A stretch of DNA of 64,000 bases from Synaphobranchus kaupii (lineage: Eukaryota > Chordata > Actinopteri > Anguilliformes > Synaphobranchidae), in the NCBI GenBank assembly GCA_029718625.1, contig CM056381.1, positions 50,595,472 through 50,659,471 on the forward strand, read 5' to 3'. Numbering within the stretch: position 1 is the stretch's first letter; each line of letters starts with the position of its first letter. Under the pieces are notes generated by a model, which was given only the letters and a program-made list of their open reading frames with translations, made no database searches and was not told the origin of the DNA. The translations under genes were made by a program, and so were the position numbers. Positions 29,251 to 39,651 of the stretch are shown one piece after another.

Positions 29251-32229
29251 GTGCCGCTTTCTGAAGGCACAATCAGTAGCGCGAGTGAGGTTATGTGTGT
29301 GGATCCTGTAAACCTGCCATCGCAGCCTAAACCTTTTTCACCATCTAAGTTTAAAACTCGTAAGAGCGGGCTCGGAGTTCTATGTATGAATGTTAGAAGC
29401 ATGGTTCCTAAAATGGATTTCATTCGATCCTGGACTCATGAAACCTGCCCGGATATTTTTGTGATTACAGAATCCTGGCTCACAAATGCAATATCAGACT
29501 CGGTAATTGCTATTGATGGGTATAATGTGTTCAGGTGTGACAGGCTACGTAAAGGAGGCGGCGTTGTTTGTTACATCAAACCCTCCCTATCAGCAAACGT
29601 GTTATATGCCAAATCTACCCCTGGTCAATCTGAAAATCTTATAATGAAAGTTGATGTGGGTGGCAACCCTCTAATTGTTGTAGCAATATATCGTCCTCCA
29701 TCTGCTTCTACCGCTATCGCTAATTTATCACACCTCCTATCTGATTATGCACATTCGGAGATGCTAATAATGGGCGATTTAAATCTCGATTGGCTGACGA
29801 GCGCCTCTGACCCACTAAAGGCTGTCTGCGTAGAACTAAATTTAACGCAGCTTATTCGAGATCCCACAAGACCAAATTTTAGGGATCCTACTAGATCCTC
29901 TTTGATTGATTTGATTTTAACAAATAGACCCCACAAATACGCTCTGAGCGGCGTTTTCCCTTTAGATTTTAGTGATCATTGCCCCATAGCGTGCATTAGA
30001 GACCTGAAAGCCTCTAAAACACCTCCATGTTTTATAACTAAAAGAAATTATAAACATTTCTGTGAGCAGGGATTCCTGCATGATATTTTTTGGAGCGATT
30101 TAAATGTAGCAGGTGCTATTCCAGACCCTGACCTAGCTTTGGCTCATTTTACCACTGTTTTTAATGGTATTGTAGATAAACATGCTCCAGTTAAAAGATT
30201 AAGGGTAAAAAATAGATTTAAGCCCTGGTTTTCAAATATTTTATCCACTGAACTACGAACCAGGGATAAAGCATGGGTTAAAGCAAGAGAGACAAATGTG
30301 CAGTCTGATTGGCAGGTTTTTAAAACAATAAGAAATAAATGTTGCTCACTGATAAAGAAGGCAAAATCTGAGTATTATATCTCTTCACTAATGGAGACTG
30401 AGAATAACCCTTCTAAATTTTGGAAGATTGTCAAGTCCCTAAGTCCTACCCCTTCTTCATCATTACCAAATTCTATCAGCACTGATTCTGGACCTATTAC
30501 TGATAAATACATGATATGTGATGTTTTTAATCAACATTTTATAGAGGCTGGTAATCTTTTTGAGAACTCTGGTCAGTCCCCTACAAGCGACTTGTCTGAC
30601 CGCAATCTTAGGTTAACGTCAAAAACTTTAAATTCTCCAGAAAACAGAGCTCTGTTTACATTTAGGGAATTCACAGTGAAAGAGGTCCTATCAGAATTGA
30701 AACACATAGATGTGAAGAAATCTACTGGGGAAGATCACTTGGTCCCAAAACTTTTGCGTCTAGCAGCACCAATCATTGCACATTTGATAACTCATATTTT
30801 TAATTTGTCATTATTGACTGGAACCATTCCCAATGTATGGAAAGCTGGTCTTGTTCTTCCATTATTCAAAGGTGGTGATGCCAGTTCAGTAAATAGCTAT
30901 CGGCCGATCACTAAATTGTCTTGCCTGGCTAAAATTTTAGAATCACTTGTAAAGCGGCAACTGTGCAGCTTTTTAACTGTGAATAACATTTTAAATCCAC
31001 AACAATCTGGTTTCAGGCCTGGCCACAGCACCATCACAGCAACCTCATTGGTTATAAATGACATAGTAACGGCATTGGATAATAAACAAAAATGTGCAGC
31101 CCTATTCATTGATCTAGCAAAGGCTTTTGATACGGTGGACCATAACATTTTATTGAAAAAGTTGTCCTCCATCGGGCTTGATAGTGTGGCCTGTACCTGG
31201 TTCCAGGCCTACCTTTCTAATAGAACTCAAGCTATTATGGTTGGGGATATGAAGTCACAATTTTTAGAAGTCAAGAAAGGAGTGCCCCAAGGTTCAATAC
31301 TTGGACCTATTTTGTTTACAATCTATATAAATGATATTGCTAGTAATATAGAAAACTGTAATACTCATTTTTATGCAGATGATACTGTACTTTACGCCTC
31401 AGCATCAACGAGCACCCAAGCTCTTGCATATTTACAATCTGCTTTTAATGTTATACAGCAAGCTCTAGCTGGTCTTAAACTAGTTTTAAATATAGAGAAA
31501 ACAAAGTATATGATCTTATCTACACAAAATAGACATACAATTGTCCCAAATACTTCTATATCCTCTTTGACTGGTGCTCAAATTGAGCAAGTTCAATATT
31601 ACAAATATTTAGGTATCTGGCTGGATCACGATTTGTCTTTTATAACCCATGTGACCAACTTGTCCAAAAAAATTAAACCTAAAATCGGGTTCCTGTACAG
31701 AAATAGATCCTGTTTTTCACTGAAAAACAGAAGGAGGATTGTGCAGGCAACAATCCTACCAATGCTTGATTATGGGGATATTCTTTATGGACACGCTTCA
31801 AACAGTACTCTAAGGTCTTTAGATGTAATTTATCATAGCGTGTTGCGCTTTATCACGGGAGATGGTTTCCGAACACATCATTGTACATTATATGATTCAG
31901 TAGGGTGGTATTCTCTTAATTATAGAAGGAAACAACATAGCATTTTATTTATTTATAAAGCATTAATTGCTAAACTTCCTCTTTACCTGACTAGGCTTTT
32001 GTCCATTAAAAACTTAAGTCACTATACCAGATCTCAAGATTGGATCACATTAGAGGCACCTAAAACCAGAACAAACCTGGGTAATACTGCCTTTAGCACA
32101 TGTGCGCCCTATATATGGAATAAATGTCAGGATACACTAAAGCTGGATTGCTTTGTTTCCATTGAATCCTTCAAGAATGCTCTGTTGAACATGATAATGA
32201 AAGAGGCCAAATGTACTTGCTTTGAGTGA
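29251..32229 (+). CDS. LINE (Jockey group, L2/CR1-like) endonuclease-reverse transcriptase, intact
   Basis: 992 codons without interruption. The N-terminal APE-type endonuclease (residues about 40-245) shows LGVLCMNVRS, the metal-binding Glu in TESWL (about 73), GGGVVCYI, MGDLNLDW (about 174) and SDHCPIA (about 238). The reverse transcriptase (about 520-735) shows LPLFKGGDASSVNSYRPI, FIDLAKAFDTVDHNIL (about 616), GVPQGSILGPILF (about 677) and YADDTVLY (about 707) with the catalytic Asp pair. The protein nicks chromosomal DNA and copies its own RNA there. No ORF1 was found upstream. The ATG at 29251 is the first in frame and precedes the endonuclease domain by about 40 residues. Clade assignment is by eye. 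A broken relative lies at 51180-53822. Confidence 0.92.
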   Translation: MPLSEGTISSASEVMCVDPVNLPSQPKPFSPSKFKTRKSGLGVLCMNVRSMVPKMDFIRSWTHETCPDIFVITESWLTNAISDSVIAIDGYNVFRCDRLRKGGGVVCYIKPSLSANVLYAKSTPGQSENLIMKVDVGGNPLIVVAIYRPPSASTAIANLSHLLSDYAHSEMLIMGDLNLDWLTSASDPLKAVCVELNLTQLIRDPTRPNFRDPTRSSLIDLILTNRPHKYALSGVFPLDFSDHCPIACIRDLKASKTPPCFITKRNYKHFCEQGFLHDIFWSDLNVAGAIPDPDLALAHFTTVFNGIVDKHAPVKRLRVKNRFKPWFSNILSTELRTRDKAWVKARETNVQSDWQVFKTIRNKCCSLIKKAKSEYYISSLMETENNPSKFWKIVKSLSPTPSSSLPNSISTDSGPITDKYMICDVFNQHFIEAGNLFENSGQSPTSDLSDRNLRLTSKTLNSPENRALFTFREFTVKEVLSELKHIDVKKSTGEDHLVPKLLRLAAPIIAHLITHIFNLSLLTGTIPNVWKAGLVLPLFKGGDASSVNSYRPITKLSCLAKILESLVKRQLCSFLTVNNILNPQQSGFRPGHSTITATSLVINDIVTALDNKQKCAALFIDLAKAFDTVDHNILLKKLSSIGLDSVACTWFQAYLSNRTQAIMVGDMKSQFLEVKKGVPQGSILGPILFTIYINDIASNIENCNTHFYADDTVLYASASTSTQALAYLQSAFNVIQQALAGLKLVLNIEKTKYMILSTQNRHTIVPNTSISSLTGAQIEQVQYYKYLGIWLDHDLSFITHVTNLSKKIKPKIGFLYRNRSCFSLKNRRRIVQATILPMLDYGDILYGHASNSTLRSLDVIYHSVLRFITGDGFRTHHCTLYDSVGWYSLNYRRKQHSILFIYKALIAKLPLYLTRLLSIKNLSHYTRSQDWITLEAPKTRTNLGNTAFSTCAPYIWNKCQDTLKLDCFVSIESFKNALLNMIMKEAKCTCFE

Positions 32230-33650
32230 TGACTTGATCACTTTGCTCCCTGTCTTGTGTTGTTTCTTATGTAAAACATATTTTATTTATCTGTATATTT
32301 ACTATATTTGTGAATGTATCTGTACATTAGAACTACTGAAACAACTTTTTCCCAATGATTTCTTGAATTAAAAATGACAATTGTTGATCTTTTGTGAATA
32401 GAAGTACAATGTTGTAGATACTTTGTGTAGCCGTGAGTCTGACAGGAGTGAGCAGAGACTGTTCCTCCATCACCCAACCGTAGCAACTTGTTTTATCCCT
32501 AAAGGAACCCACCCCGCCACAGTACAACACCAGACACGGTAAGTAAAGGAGAAAAATGCTTTATTACAGAATTCATAAAAGGTTTACAGATAACAACTCA
32601 GTCAGAACCGGACCCACGCTGGGTTTAAAAATATTAAAATGGGGCAAAAATTGAAGTGCGATAACTTGTCAATAAAACAGGGGTCATAGCTGGGGCTTGT
32701 TTAAGTTGAGCAAGCTTTGTAATGTGAAGAAACCTACTATAATGTATATACATGTTTTTCTAATGCATATACCTTTTAAATGTCACTTTCCTGTTATGAC
32801 AGTGAATAGTAGCACAAAGGTTTTAGTGTTTCTGCATCTGATAGCTGATCCTGTGCAGTAAAGCAGTCTTCACTGCTGTAAAACACCAGCAGAGATTTGT
32901 GGGATGGGCGGAGAGATGCAGCATTCCTGGGGAGTGGAATCTCTTCTCATTATTCACTTTGATTGAGATTAAAGCACATTTAGGTCTTCCTCATGCTTTC
33001 ACAGGGCTGTCTGATGCTTCTTTACATAAATATGTCATCCAGCAACTTCTAGTGACTAATCAGCCTTTCACTAGTGACATCACTGGGAGAAACGTTGGTG
33101 ACTCTACTGTACGATCCTGTATCTCTGGCCCTGTGAACACTCGTCTTTTTCTGCCACATATATCCAAGTTATTGACAAATCCAATATGTTACATTTGATT
33201 ACTTTAGTCTAAAAGTAAGAATTAGGATATGGGTGAGATTTGTGATATGAATCACATCTGGAGGTAGTTTGGGTTGGATTCCGCTGGTATCGGATCTGAA
33301 TGTAAACGCTCCAGTGTGTGTCTTCTCCTGTCAGCCTTCTACTGACAAACAACATCCCATAATAAGTGTGTGGGAGTCTGTATTGGATATGAGTGTAAAC
33401 AGGGCCCCTGCTACCTGCCCTCTGCTCACCATGGCAACCAGGAAAATTCCCAACTTCCAAAACTACTGAACCTTCAAGATATTATGTGATATTAATCAAA
33501 CTTTATATTTAATATTTACCTCATTCTTGAATTGAGCTGCAGTTTCATTTACATGCACTTTATTTATTAAAATAGATTTCCATTTCTCCAGGAATTATGA
33601 CATGAAAGTTATCTTTAGGAGCTCATCTTTCTTGTGATCTCTCTCTACAG
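32230..33650. other. LINE 3' flank and unassigned stretch
   Basis: The first 150 bp or so are AT-rich and may be the LINE 3' UTR; no clear terminal tail is visible. The rest shows no gene. 33260-33460 has two diverged copies of a segment around GGAT..GA..TGTAAAC. Confidence 0.4.
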
Positions 33651-33701
33651 TGGAAGACGTCCATATTCCAGAGCCCAGGACCAGAGAGGACTTCTTACAA
33701 T
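33651..33701 (+). CDS. Penultimate exon of a fish PRY/SPRY (TRIM16/NLR-like) gene
   Basis: A 51-base exon between CTCTCTCTACAG and GTGAGT, encoding EDVHIPEPRTREDFLQ. This short linker, with the 'EP.TREDFLQY' signature, precedes the PRY domain in fish TRIM16-like and NLR-type proteins. It starts and ends in phase 1: the terminal T joins AT of the next exon to make Tyr. No RING, B-box, coiled-coil or NACHT exon is recognised upstream in this window, so the gene is either a fragment or its 5' exons lie further left, beyond the duplications. Confidence 0.8.
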
Positions 33702-33837
33702 GTGAGTCTGTAATTAAACATAAATTAACACAATTAAACAAAATGAGAATATGAGGTAATACGAAGACAAATATTATTGAAAGTATTTTCTATATTCATT
33801 ACATACTTGCTTTTAGGGGTGCATCTGGGGACTTGAG

Positions 33838-33945
33838 AGTATATGCAGAGAAACTGGGAGGGTCTGCTGGAAAAGGCTTGTGCCAGGATGTCAAGGTGGA
33901 ATTGGCTTCTTCCACAGGTTTCCTTTAGAGGACGGGTGTTGATTT
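33838..33945 (+). pseudogene. L1/Tx1-type LINE reverse-transcriptase fragment
   Basis: The frame reads WEGLLEKACARMSRWNWLLP, then QVSFRGRVLI, matching the conserved C-terminal RT segment of L1/Tx1 LINEs (W..LL..LS..GR). It is only about 35 residues long. Its right edge runs directly into the 46-bp minisatellite. Confidence 0.55.
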
Positions 33946-33947
33946 CA

Positions 33948-35270
33948 GTGCAGTGGTGCTGTATTTGCCCCTGTTTGGGGCAGTACTGGCTCAGGGCAGA
34001 GGTGCTGTATTTGCGCCTGGTCGGGGCAGTACTGGCTCAGAGCAGCAGTGCTGTATTTGCCCCTGTTTGAGGCAGTACTGGGTCACGGCAGAAGTGCTCT
34101 ATTTGCCCCTGTTTGGGGCAGTACTGGCTCAGGGCAGCAGTGCTGTATTTGCCCCATGTTCGGGGCAGTACTGGCTCAGGGCAGAAATGCTCTATTTGCC
34201 CCTGTTTGGGGCAGTCCTAGCTCAGGGCAGCGGTGCTGTATTTGCCCCTGTTCGGGACAGTACTGGCTCAAGGCAGCAGTGTTGTATTTGCCCTGTTTGG
34301 GGCAGTACTGGATCAGGTCAGCAGTGCTGTATTTGCCCTTTTTCTTGGCAGTACTGGCTCAGGGCAGCAGCGCTGTATTTGCCCCTGTTTGGGGCAGTAC
34401 TGGTTCAGGCCAGCAGTGCTGTATGTGCCCCTATTTGGGGCAGTACTGGCTCAGGGCAGCAGTGCTGTATTTGCCCCTGTTTGGGGCAGTCCTGGCTCAG
34501 GGCAGCGGTGCTGTATTTGCCCCTGTTCGGGGCAGTACTGGCTCAGGGCAGCAGTGCTGTATTTGCCCCTGTTTGGGGCAGTACTGGATCAGGTCAGCAG
34601 TGCTGTATTTGCCCTTTCTCTGGGCAGTACTGGCTCAGGGCAGCAGCGCTGTATTTTCCCCTGTTTGGGGCAGTACTGTTTCAGTGCAGTGGTGCTGTAT
34701 TTGCCCCTGTTAGGGGCAGTACTGGCTCAGGGCAGCAGTGCTGTATTTGCCCCTGTTTGGGGCAGTACTGGATCAGGTCAGCAGTGCTGTATTTGCCCCT
34801 GTTCGGGGCAGTACTGGCTCAGGGCAGCAGTGCTGTATTTGCCCCTGTTTGGGGCAGTATTGGATCAGGTCAGCAGTGCTGTATTTGCCCCTGTTTGGGG
34901 CAGTCCTGGTTCAGGCCAGCAGTGCTGTATTTGCCCCTATTCGGGGCAGTACTGGTTCAGTGCAGCTTGCTGTATTTGCCCCTTTTCGGGGCAGTACTGG
35001 ATCAGGTCAGCAGTGCTGTATTTGCCCCTGTTTGGGGCAGTACTGGATCAGGTCAGCAGTGCTGTATTTGCCCCTGTTTGGGGCAGTACTGGCTCAGGTC
35101 AGCAGTGCTGTATTTGCCCCTGTTTGGGGCAGTACTGGATCAGGTCAGCAGTGCTGTATTTGCCCCTTTTTGGGGCAGTACTGGCTCAGGGCAGAAGTGC
35201 TGTATTTGCCCCTGTTTGGGGCAGTACTGGCTCAAGGTAGCAGTGCTGTATTTACCCCTCTTTAATAATA
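33948..35270 (+). repeat. Minisatellite, 46-bp unit, about 28 copies
   Basis: The unit contains GTGCTGTATTTGCCCCTGTT, TGGGGCAGTACTGG and TCAGGGCAGCA. Since 46 is not a multiple of 3, all forward frames are open for up to 487 codons; these are artefacts. TGCCCC TGTTT GGGGCA in each unit can form a 6-bp hairpin. It lies in the intron between the two SPRY-gene exons. Confidence 0.97.
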
Positions 35271-35686
35271 CCCTGCTCAATCAGCCCCCTCTGATTGTGC
35301 CCCGTTTAAAAGCCCCGTTCATAAGGGCATGTGTGACCAAACTGGCCCATGTGAGGAGGGTGGATGTTGGGGGCTGGAGAGCAGCACAGGGGGGTCTGTT
35401 CTGTGAGGGGGGTTGAGGGCGACAGCGTGTGTTTCACTGGAGAACCGTGGATGTCTAAACTCTCCCGCAGTTGGATTGGCGCATGAACGCGGCTGCGGTT
35501 GCAGATGATTCGCCGTTCCAAATTGGGGAGGGAATTGGACATGCTCAGTCCCACATTGAGGGGGTTATAATAATAACATAAGAAAGGAGTAAAATATTAA
35601 ATGATAATGTTTGTAAAATATGTAAGTGGTGTAAGTTTATTATTATGATCACTGAGCTCTCTTCTCTCCTTCTTCTCCTCTATCAG
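35271..35686 (+). other. Intron remainder before the PRY/SPRY exon
   Basis: No gene. The pyrimidine-rich tract CTTCTTCTCCTCTATCAG supplies the acceptor at 35684-35686. Confidence 0.7.
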
Positions 35687-36216
35687 ATTCCTGTCGGCTC
35701 ACACTGGACCCCAACACAGCGTATAAACACCTGCGTCTGTCTGAGGGGAACAGAGAGGTGACCAGTGTGAGACAGATCCAGTCATATCCTGATCATCCAG
35801 AGAGATTTGATGGCTGGGAGCAAGTGCTGTGCAGAGAGGGTCTGTCTGGACGCTGTTACTGGGAGGCTGAGTGGAGTGTGGGTGGGGTTTTTATAGCAGT
35901 GTCATATAAAGAGATCAGCAGGAAAGGTGGGGGTGATGACAGTGTTCTGGGATTTAATAACAAGTCCTGGGCTTTGCACCGCTTTCACTTCAGTTACTCT
36001 TTCAGTCACAATAGTAAGAGCACTGAAATCCCTGCTCCCTCCTCCTCCAGAATAGGAGTGTACCTGGATCACAGGGCAGGAACTCTGTCCTTCTACAGCG
36101 TCTCTGACACAATGACCCTCCTGCACAGAGTCCAGACCACATTCACTCAGCCCCTCTATCCTGGGTTTAGGGTTTTTGATTATGAATCCTCTGTAAAACT
36201 GTGTGATCTGGGATGA
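35687..36216 (+). CDS. Terminal PRY/SPRY (B30.2) exon
   Basis: The PRY part begins SCRLTLDPNTAYKHLRLSEG and includes SYPDHPERFD. SPRY motifs follow: VLCREGLSGRCYWEAEW, GVFIAVSYKEISRKG, WALHRFHFSYSF, IGVYLDHRAGTLSFYSV and the PLYPGFRVFD end, then TGA at 36214-36216. The length, about 175 residues, is normal for this fold, which binds protein or other ligands at the C-terminus of TRIM and fish NLR-like proteins. The acceptor at 35686 joins in phase to the exon at 33651. The domain is intact and may be used by an expressed gene; which family (TRIM16-like, NLR-like or SPRY-only) depends on missing exons. Confidence 0.9.
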
Positions 36217-36362
36217 GGCAGAGAGTGAAGGGAACATCAGCTCTAATTAAAGAGGGAAAAACACTCAAATGAGACAGAAAAACAAAGCAAATTTAAATAG
36301 ATAAAACTTGTTGTTTGTCAAAATATTTGTTTGTCAAAACAGTTGTTTTTCACAATATTTAA
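36217..36362 (+). other. Probable 3' UTR of the PRY/SPRY gene
   Basis: A short stretch with CTAATTAAAG soon after the stop, ending at the TTAA (36359-36362) used as the target of the next element. Confidence 0.4.
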
Positions 36363-36859
36363 CCCTTGTGTTGCTCTCAGGTCAAAACTGACCCTTTTCT
36401 GAGGTCAACAGCAGTGAAAATCCCCTAAATGTCATTTTCTCAGCATTCAATTTGATGGCTTTTCCTGGAGTGACCCTACAGTTAAAAAAGGTAAACGTTG
36501 CACTTTTGTACATTTTCATAAAAGCGGTACATCATCAAGGTACAAAGATTGTCTTTTGAGTCTTTTGAAGCCTGCAGTTATGAAATCATATGTCTTCATA
36601 ATTAAGTGCCACACATCTATTACAGCAAAAAGATCAATTATGATGTTTGTTTTCTAGTAAAAATGAGTGGTGTAGACTGAAGAAATACAGTCTGTCTGGA
36701 CTGTGAAGTAGGAAAGCACAATTATTCACTTATTTATTGATGAATGACAGGTTATTTCAATTCAGTGAAGAGGCGTTTATCACAGGGGGTCTGGTGAGGG
36801 GGGTCATTTTTGACCCTGTGGACACGGGGTGCAGATATAATATGAAGACAACACAAGGG
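36363..36859. mobile_element. piggyBac-like MITE, 497 bp, TTAA target
   Basis: CCCTTGTGTTG at the left and CAACACAAGGG at the right are terminal inverted repeats, with TTAA at 36359-36362 and 36860-36863. GGTCA..TTTTGACCC phrases near both ends are inverted too. No transposase. Confidence 0.88.
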
Positions 36860-36863
36860 TTAA

Positions 36864-37494
36864 GCAGCCACTCTTATGCATGTGTTCCACTCGTATTATG
36901 TACGAGTGCACAGTAAAATTTACATTTTCAAAAGTGTTCATTCAGTTCTAACAGGGATCAAATGTCCTCTAAGTTGATTTAACACTGAACATTTTATTGC
37001 AAAAAAGATTTACAAACTGAATTTATAAATGGGTAATATAAAATATGACTGTTTTTAAAATGTATTCATTCAAGTGGTATAATCACACTATTCTGAGTTT
37101 TTGGGGGATCTGCTGTAGAAATTATAAATGTAAAGATTTTGATTTGAGACAGAAAATGACATAAAAGTACTGAATTCAAATTCCATAAATAAATGAAATG
37201 TGCAGAGAATAGAACAAATGTATTTTCTGTGCTTTTTATTTTTTGGTCACAATATTAATCTCATGAGTTGTGAGTGATCCAGCAGAACCTCTGGTGCCGG
37301 TCCAGGTGTGTCCCTCATTAACTGTGTTTCCATGGCAACACATCCTAATAACAGTCTCCCTTAGGGAGGAGTGATCTGAGCTGATATTTAATCAAACGTC
37401 AGAAAACACAGGAATCTATGAACAAACCTGCTTTTAGCCGTGTGTAACTTTTCACCCCGATTGCTCTTATTATTAGTGCTTGTGCTTTTGTTTT
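36864..37494. other. Unassigned AT-rich stretch
   Basis: No gene or repeat recognised. Confidence 0.5.
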
Positions 37495-37640
37495 GGCCGG
37501 TGTGGGTTCAGACTTTTGTTCCAACCAAGCAGTTACACCTGATTCTACTAACCAACCACTAGAGTCTTTGCTAAGGACCTTTATTAGTAGAATCAGGTGT
37601 AACTGCTTGGTTGGAACAAAAGCCTGCACCCACACTGGCC
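37495..37640. mobile_element. Foldback element with about 57-bp arms
   Basis: 37495-37551 and 37584-37640 are inverted copies (TTTTGTTCCAACCAAGCAG, ACACCTGATTCTACTAA) with few mismatches around a 32-bp loop, so almost the whole unit is a hairpin. A worn relative may be at 20596-20740. Confidence 0.85.
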
Positions 37641-37850
37641 CTTATTGGATAAGATTGTGGCCCCACCCTGGCCCTTATTGGATAAGATTGAGGCCCCACA
37701 CTGGCCCTTATTGGATAAGATTGTGGCCCCACACTGGCCCTTATTGGATAAGATTGTGGCCCCACACTGGCCCTTATTGGATAAGATTGAGGCCCCACAC
37801 CGGCCCTTATTGGATAAGATTGAGGCCCCACACCGGCCCTTATTGGATCT
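37637..37850 (+). repeat. 33-bp tandem array, 6-7 copies
   Basis: The unit is CCCTTATTGGATAAGATTG plus TGGCCCCACACTGG. The CCACACTGGCC part equals the right end of the foldback element, so the array appears to have grown from that end. Confidence 0.93.
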
Positions 37851-38040
37851 ACTGCGCCCTGTCTCCTGTGTACAGTGTACTGTGTCTGAATCAGAGCCCT
37901 ATCTACTGCGCCCTGTCTCCTGCGTACAGTGTACTGTGTCTGAATCAGAGCCCTATCTACTGTCTGTCCTGTCTCCTGCGTACAGTGCACTGTGTCTGAA
38001 TCAGAGCCCTATCTACTGTGTCCTGTCTCCTGCATAAAGT
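37848..38040 (+). repeat. 54-bp tandem array, 3.5 copies, of a transposon end
   Basis: Each unit contains ACTGTGTCTGAATCAGAGCC, the family end phrase also found in the 58-bp array at 16921, plus CTATCTACTG and CCCTGTCTCCTGCGTACAGT. Confidence 0.92.
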
Positions 38041-38668
38041 GCACTGGCAGAAGTGTGCCCTTTTAATCTGCACTGTTTAGCAGTCCGCAAAAAATACCAG
38101 CCATACTGTTTTCCAATTGTACTGTGGAAGTGTCGTAAGCAGGTCATTAGACGACCCACCAGTGTTGCCATGTCCGCGGTTTTAAAGCTAAATTGGGATA
38201 CTTTCAAAGTGCAGTCACGGGTAAAAATGAAAAGTCGCAAAGCACGCACTTATTTTAAAAAGTAAAAATAAGATGATTTCTATTTAAAATACATTGGTTT
38301 GGGTTAAAAATATATTTTGGGCTAGTTTTGAGTCGCCGTTTGTCTGGAAAGTCTTGCAAGATCTGGCAACCCTACGCTGCCATGTCACGTGTTGTTTTTG
38401 TTATATTTGAAGGAAAACGTCAGTGAAGCTGCGCCTCATTTTTTTTTAAAAGCTTCACGTCATATTTATGTGACCAAAATGTTTGTGTACTTCTTAAAAA
38501 GTGTGCTCCCGAATGTACTCAGCGAAACCCCGGAAGTAAGTGTGTCATCCGGGTGTTTCAAGTATACTGCAATTTGAAAAATGTTCGCCTACTCAACGAC
38601 TTTCTTGTCCTATCTACTCACCAAGGCTACTCAATATAGTGGAAGAGGGCTGATTCAGACACAGCCCT
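38041..38668. mobile_element. Body and right end of a GTGTCCGAATCAG-type element
   Basis: The right end GGCTGATTCAGACACAGCC near 38648-38666 is the inverse of the repeated left-end phrase in the 54-bp array, so array plus body form one non-autonomous element of about 0.8 kb. No credible ORF. Superfamily not assigned. Confidence 0.55.
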
Positions 38669-38978
38669 GGGGTACGTCCCAATATTCTTCACTCCCCACC
38701 TCCTTTCCTCCACTCCCCCACTACCACTCCTCTCCTACCCGGAAGTATGCAAAACTGCCTGAATGTTTCCAGTACAAGTATTTACATGTACAGTATACAA
38801 TGTACCTGACATTGCAGTTTGCGTCAAGACATTAATTAATATGTAACCATTAATATGTAATTAAGATGTAATCAGCAACATTGGATTAAAACACAAAGAT
38901 CCATTTCCAGGGCACGGAGGAGAGGACGTGGTCGTGGAGGAAAGGAGGATGCATTTTTAGAGTATTGGGACGCACCCC
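38669..38978. mobile_element. MITE, 310 bp, with GGGGTACGTCCCAATA ends
   Basis: The left GGGGTACGTCCCAATATTC and the inverse of the right, GGGGTGCGTCCCAATACTC, are terminal repeats. Subterminal CTCCTTTCCTCCAC is also inverted. The target duplication is unclear. Confidence 0.8.
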
Positions 38979-39651
38979 GGGAGATTATTACTGGGCCTTC
39001 TGTCCCTTCTTGATGATGTCACACTTTGTATTCCTGAGACTAACACTGATGTTCTCCCCTTCTGTGCATCACTCTGGATGAGATCATCTACTCAGTGATT
39101 GTAATGTAATGTCATTTAATGTGATTTATAAGTAGTTTGGCTAACATTAGGCATGCACGAACAGGCAGTGCAGTAACTAGCTACCCCTTGCAATACTACA
39201 CTATACCAGCCTATGCAATAATAGTACATGGGGGAGTGGCTGACTGTTACACAAAAACACAAAATACACACAAGCCATGAACACTCATTCACTCCTACAG
39301 GCATGAGGCTTTACACTTTTGCATTTTGTATCTTAAAAAATATTTTATATTGTGTATTGTGATTGTTATGGTATGGAAATGGCAACCAAATAAAAATTTC
39401 CTCAAAGATGATGATAAAGTTTCACTTGACTTGATATTAGTGCCACTAACAGGGAATCAGGAGCAGCAGGAACATGGCTGGACTCCACTGGACAGGCCAG
39501 TGTGTCTAACAGCACTTATTAAATACCGCTGTTTTTGTAACCCAATCTCAGCACTGCTCTCTAGTCCAATAAAGAGTTTTACAACATATTAAGGAATAAA
39601 GAAAATGGGTAACCATAAACCATAAAGAAGATATATGCAGATGTTGACTTA
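38979..39651. other. Unassigned stretch
   Basis: No gene recognised. It ends with the TA (39650-39651) flanking the next Tc1 element. Confidence 0.5.

Noticed and set aside
33843..35416. 487-residue ORF and two others with AVFAPVWGSTGSGQQCC repeats
   Set aside because: Product of a 46-bp minisatellite within an intron; three frames are open together.
35902..36237. 111-residue minus-strand ORF opposite the SPRY exon
   Set aside because: Antisense shadow of a well-supported coding exon.
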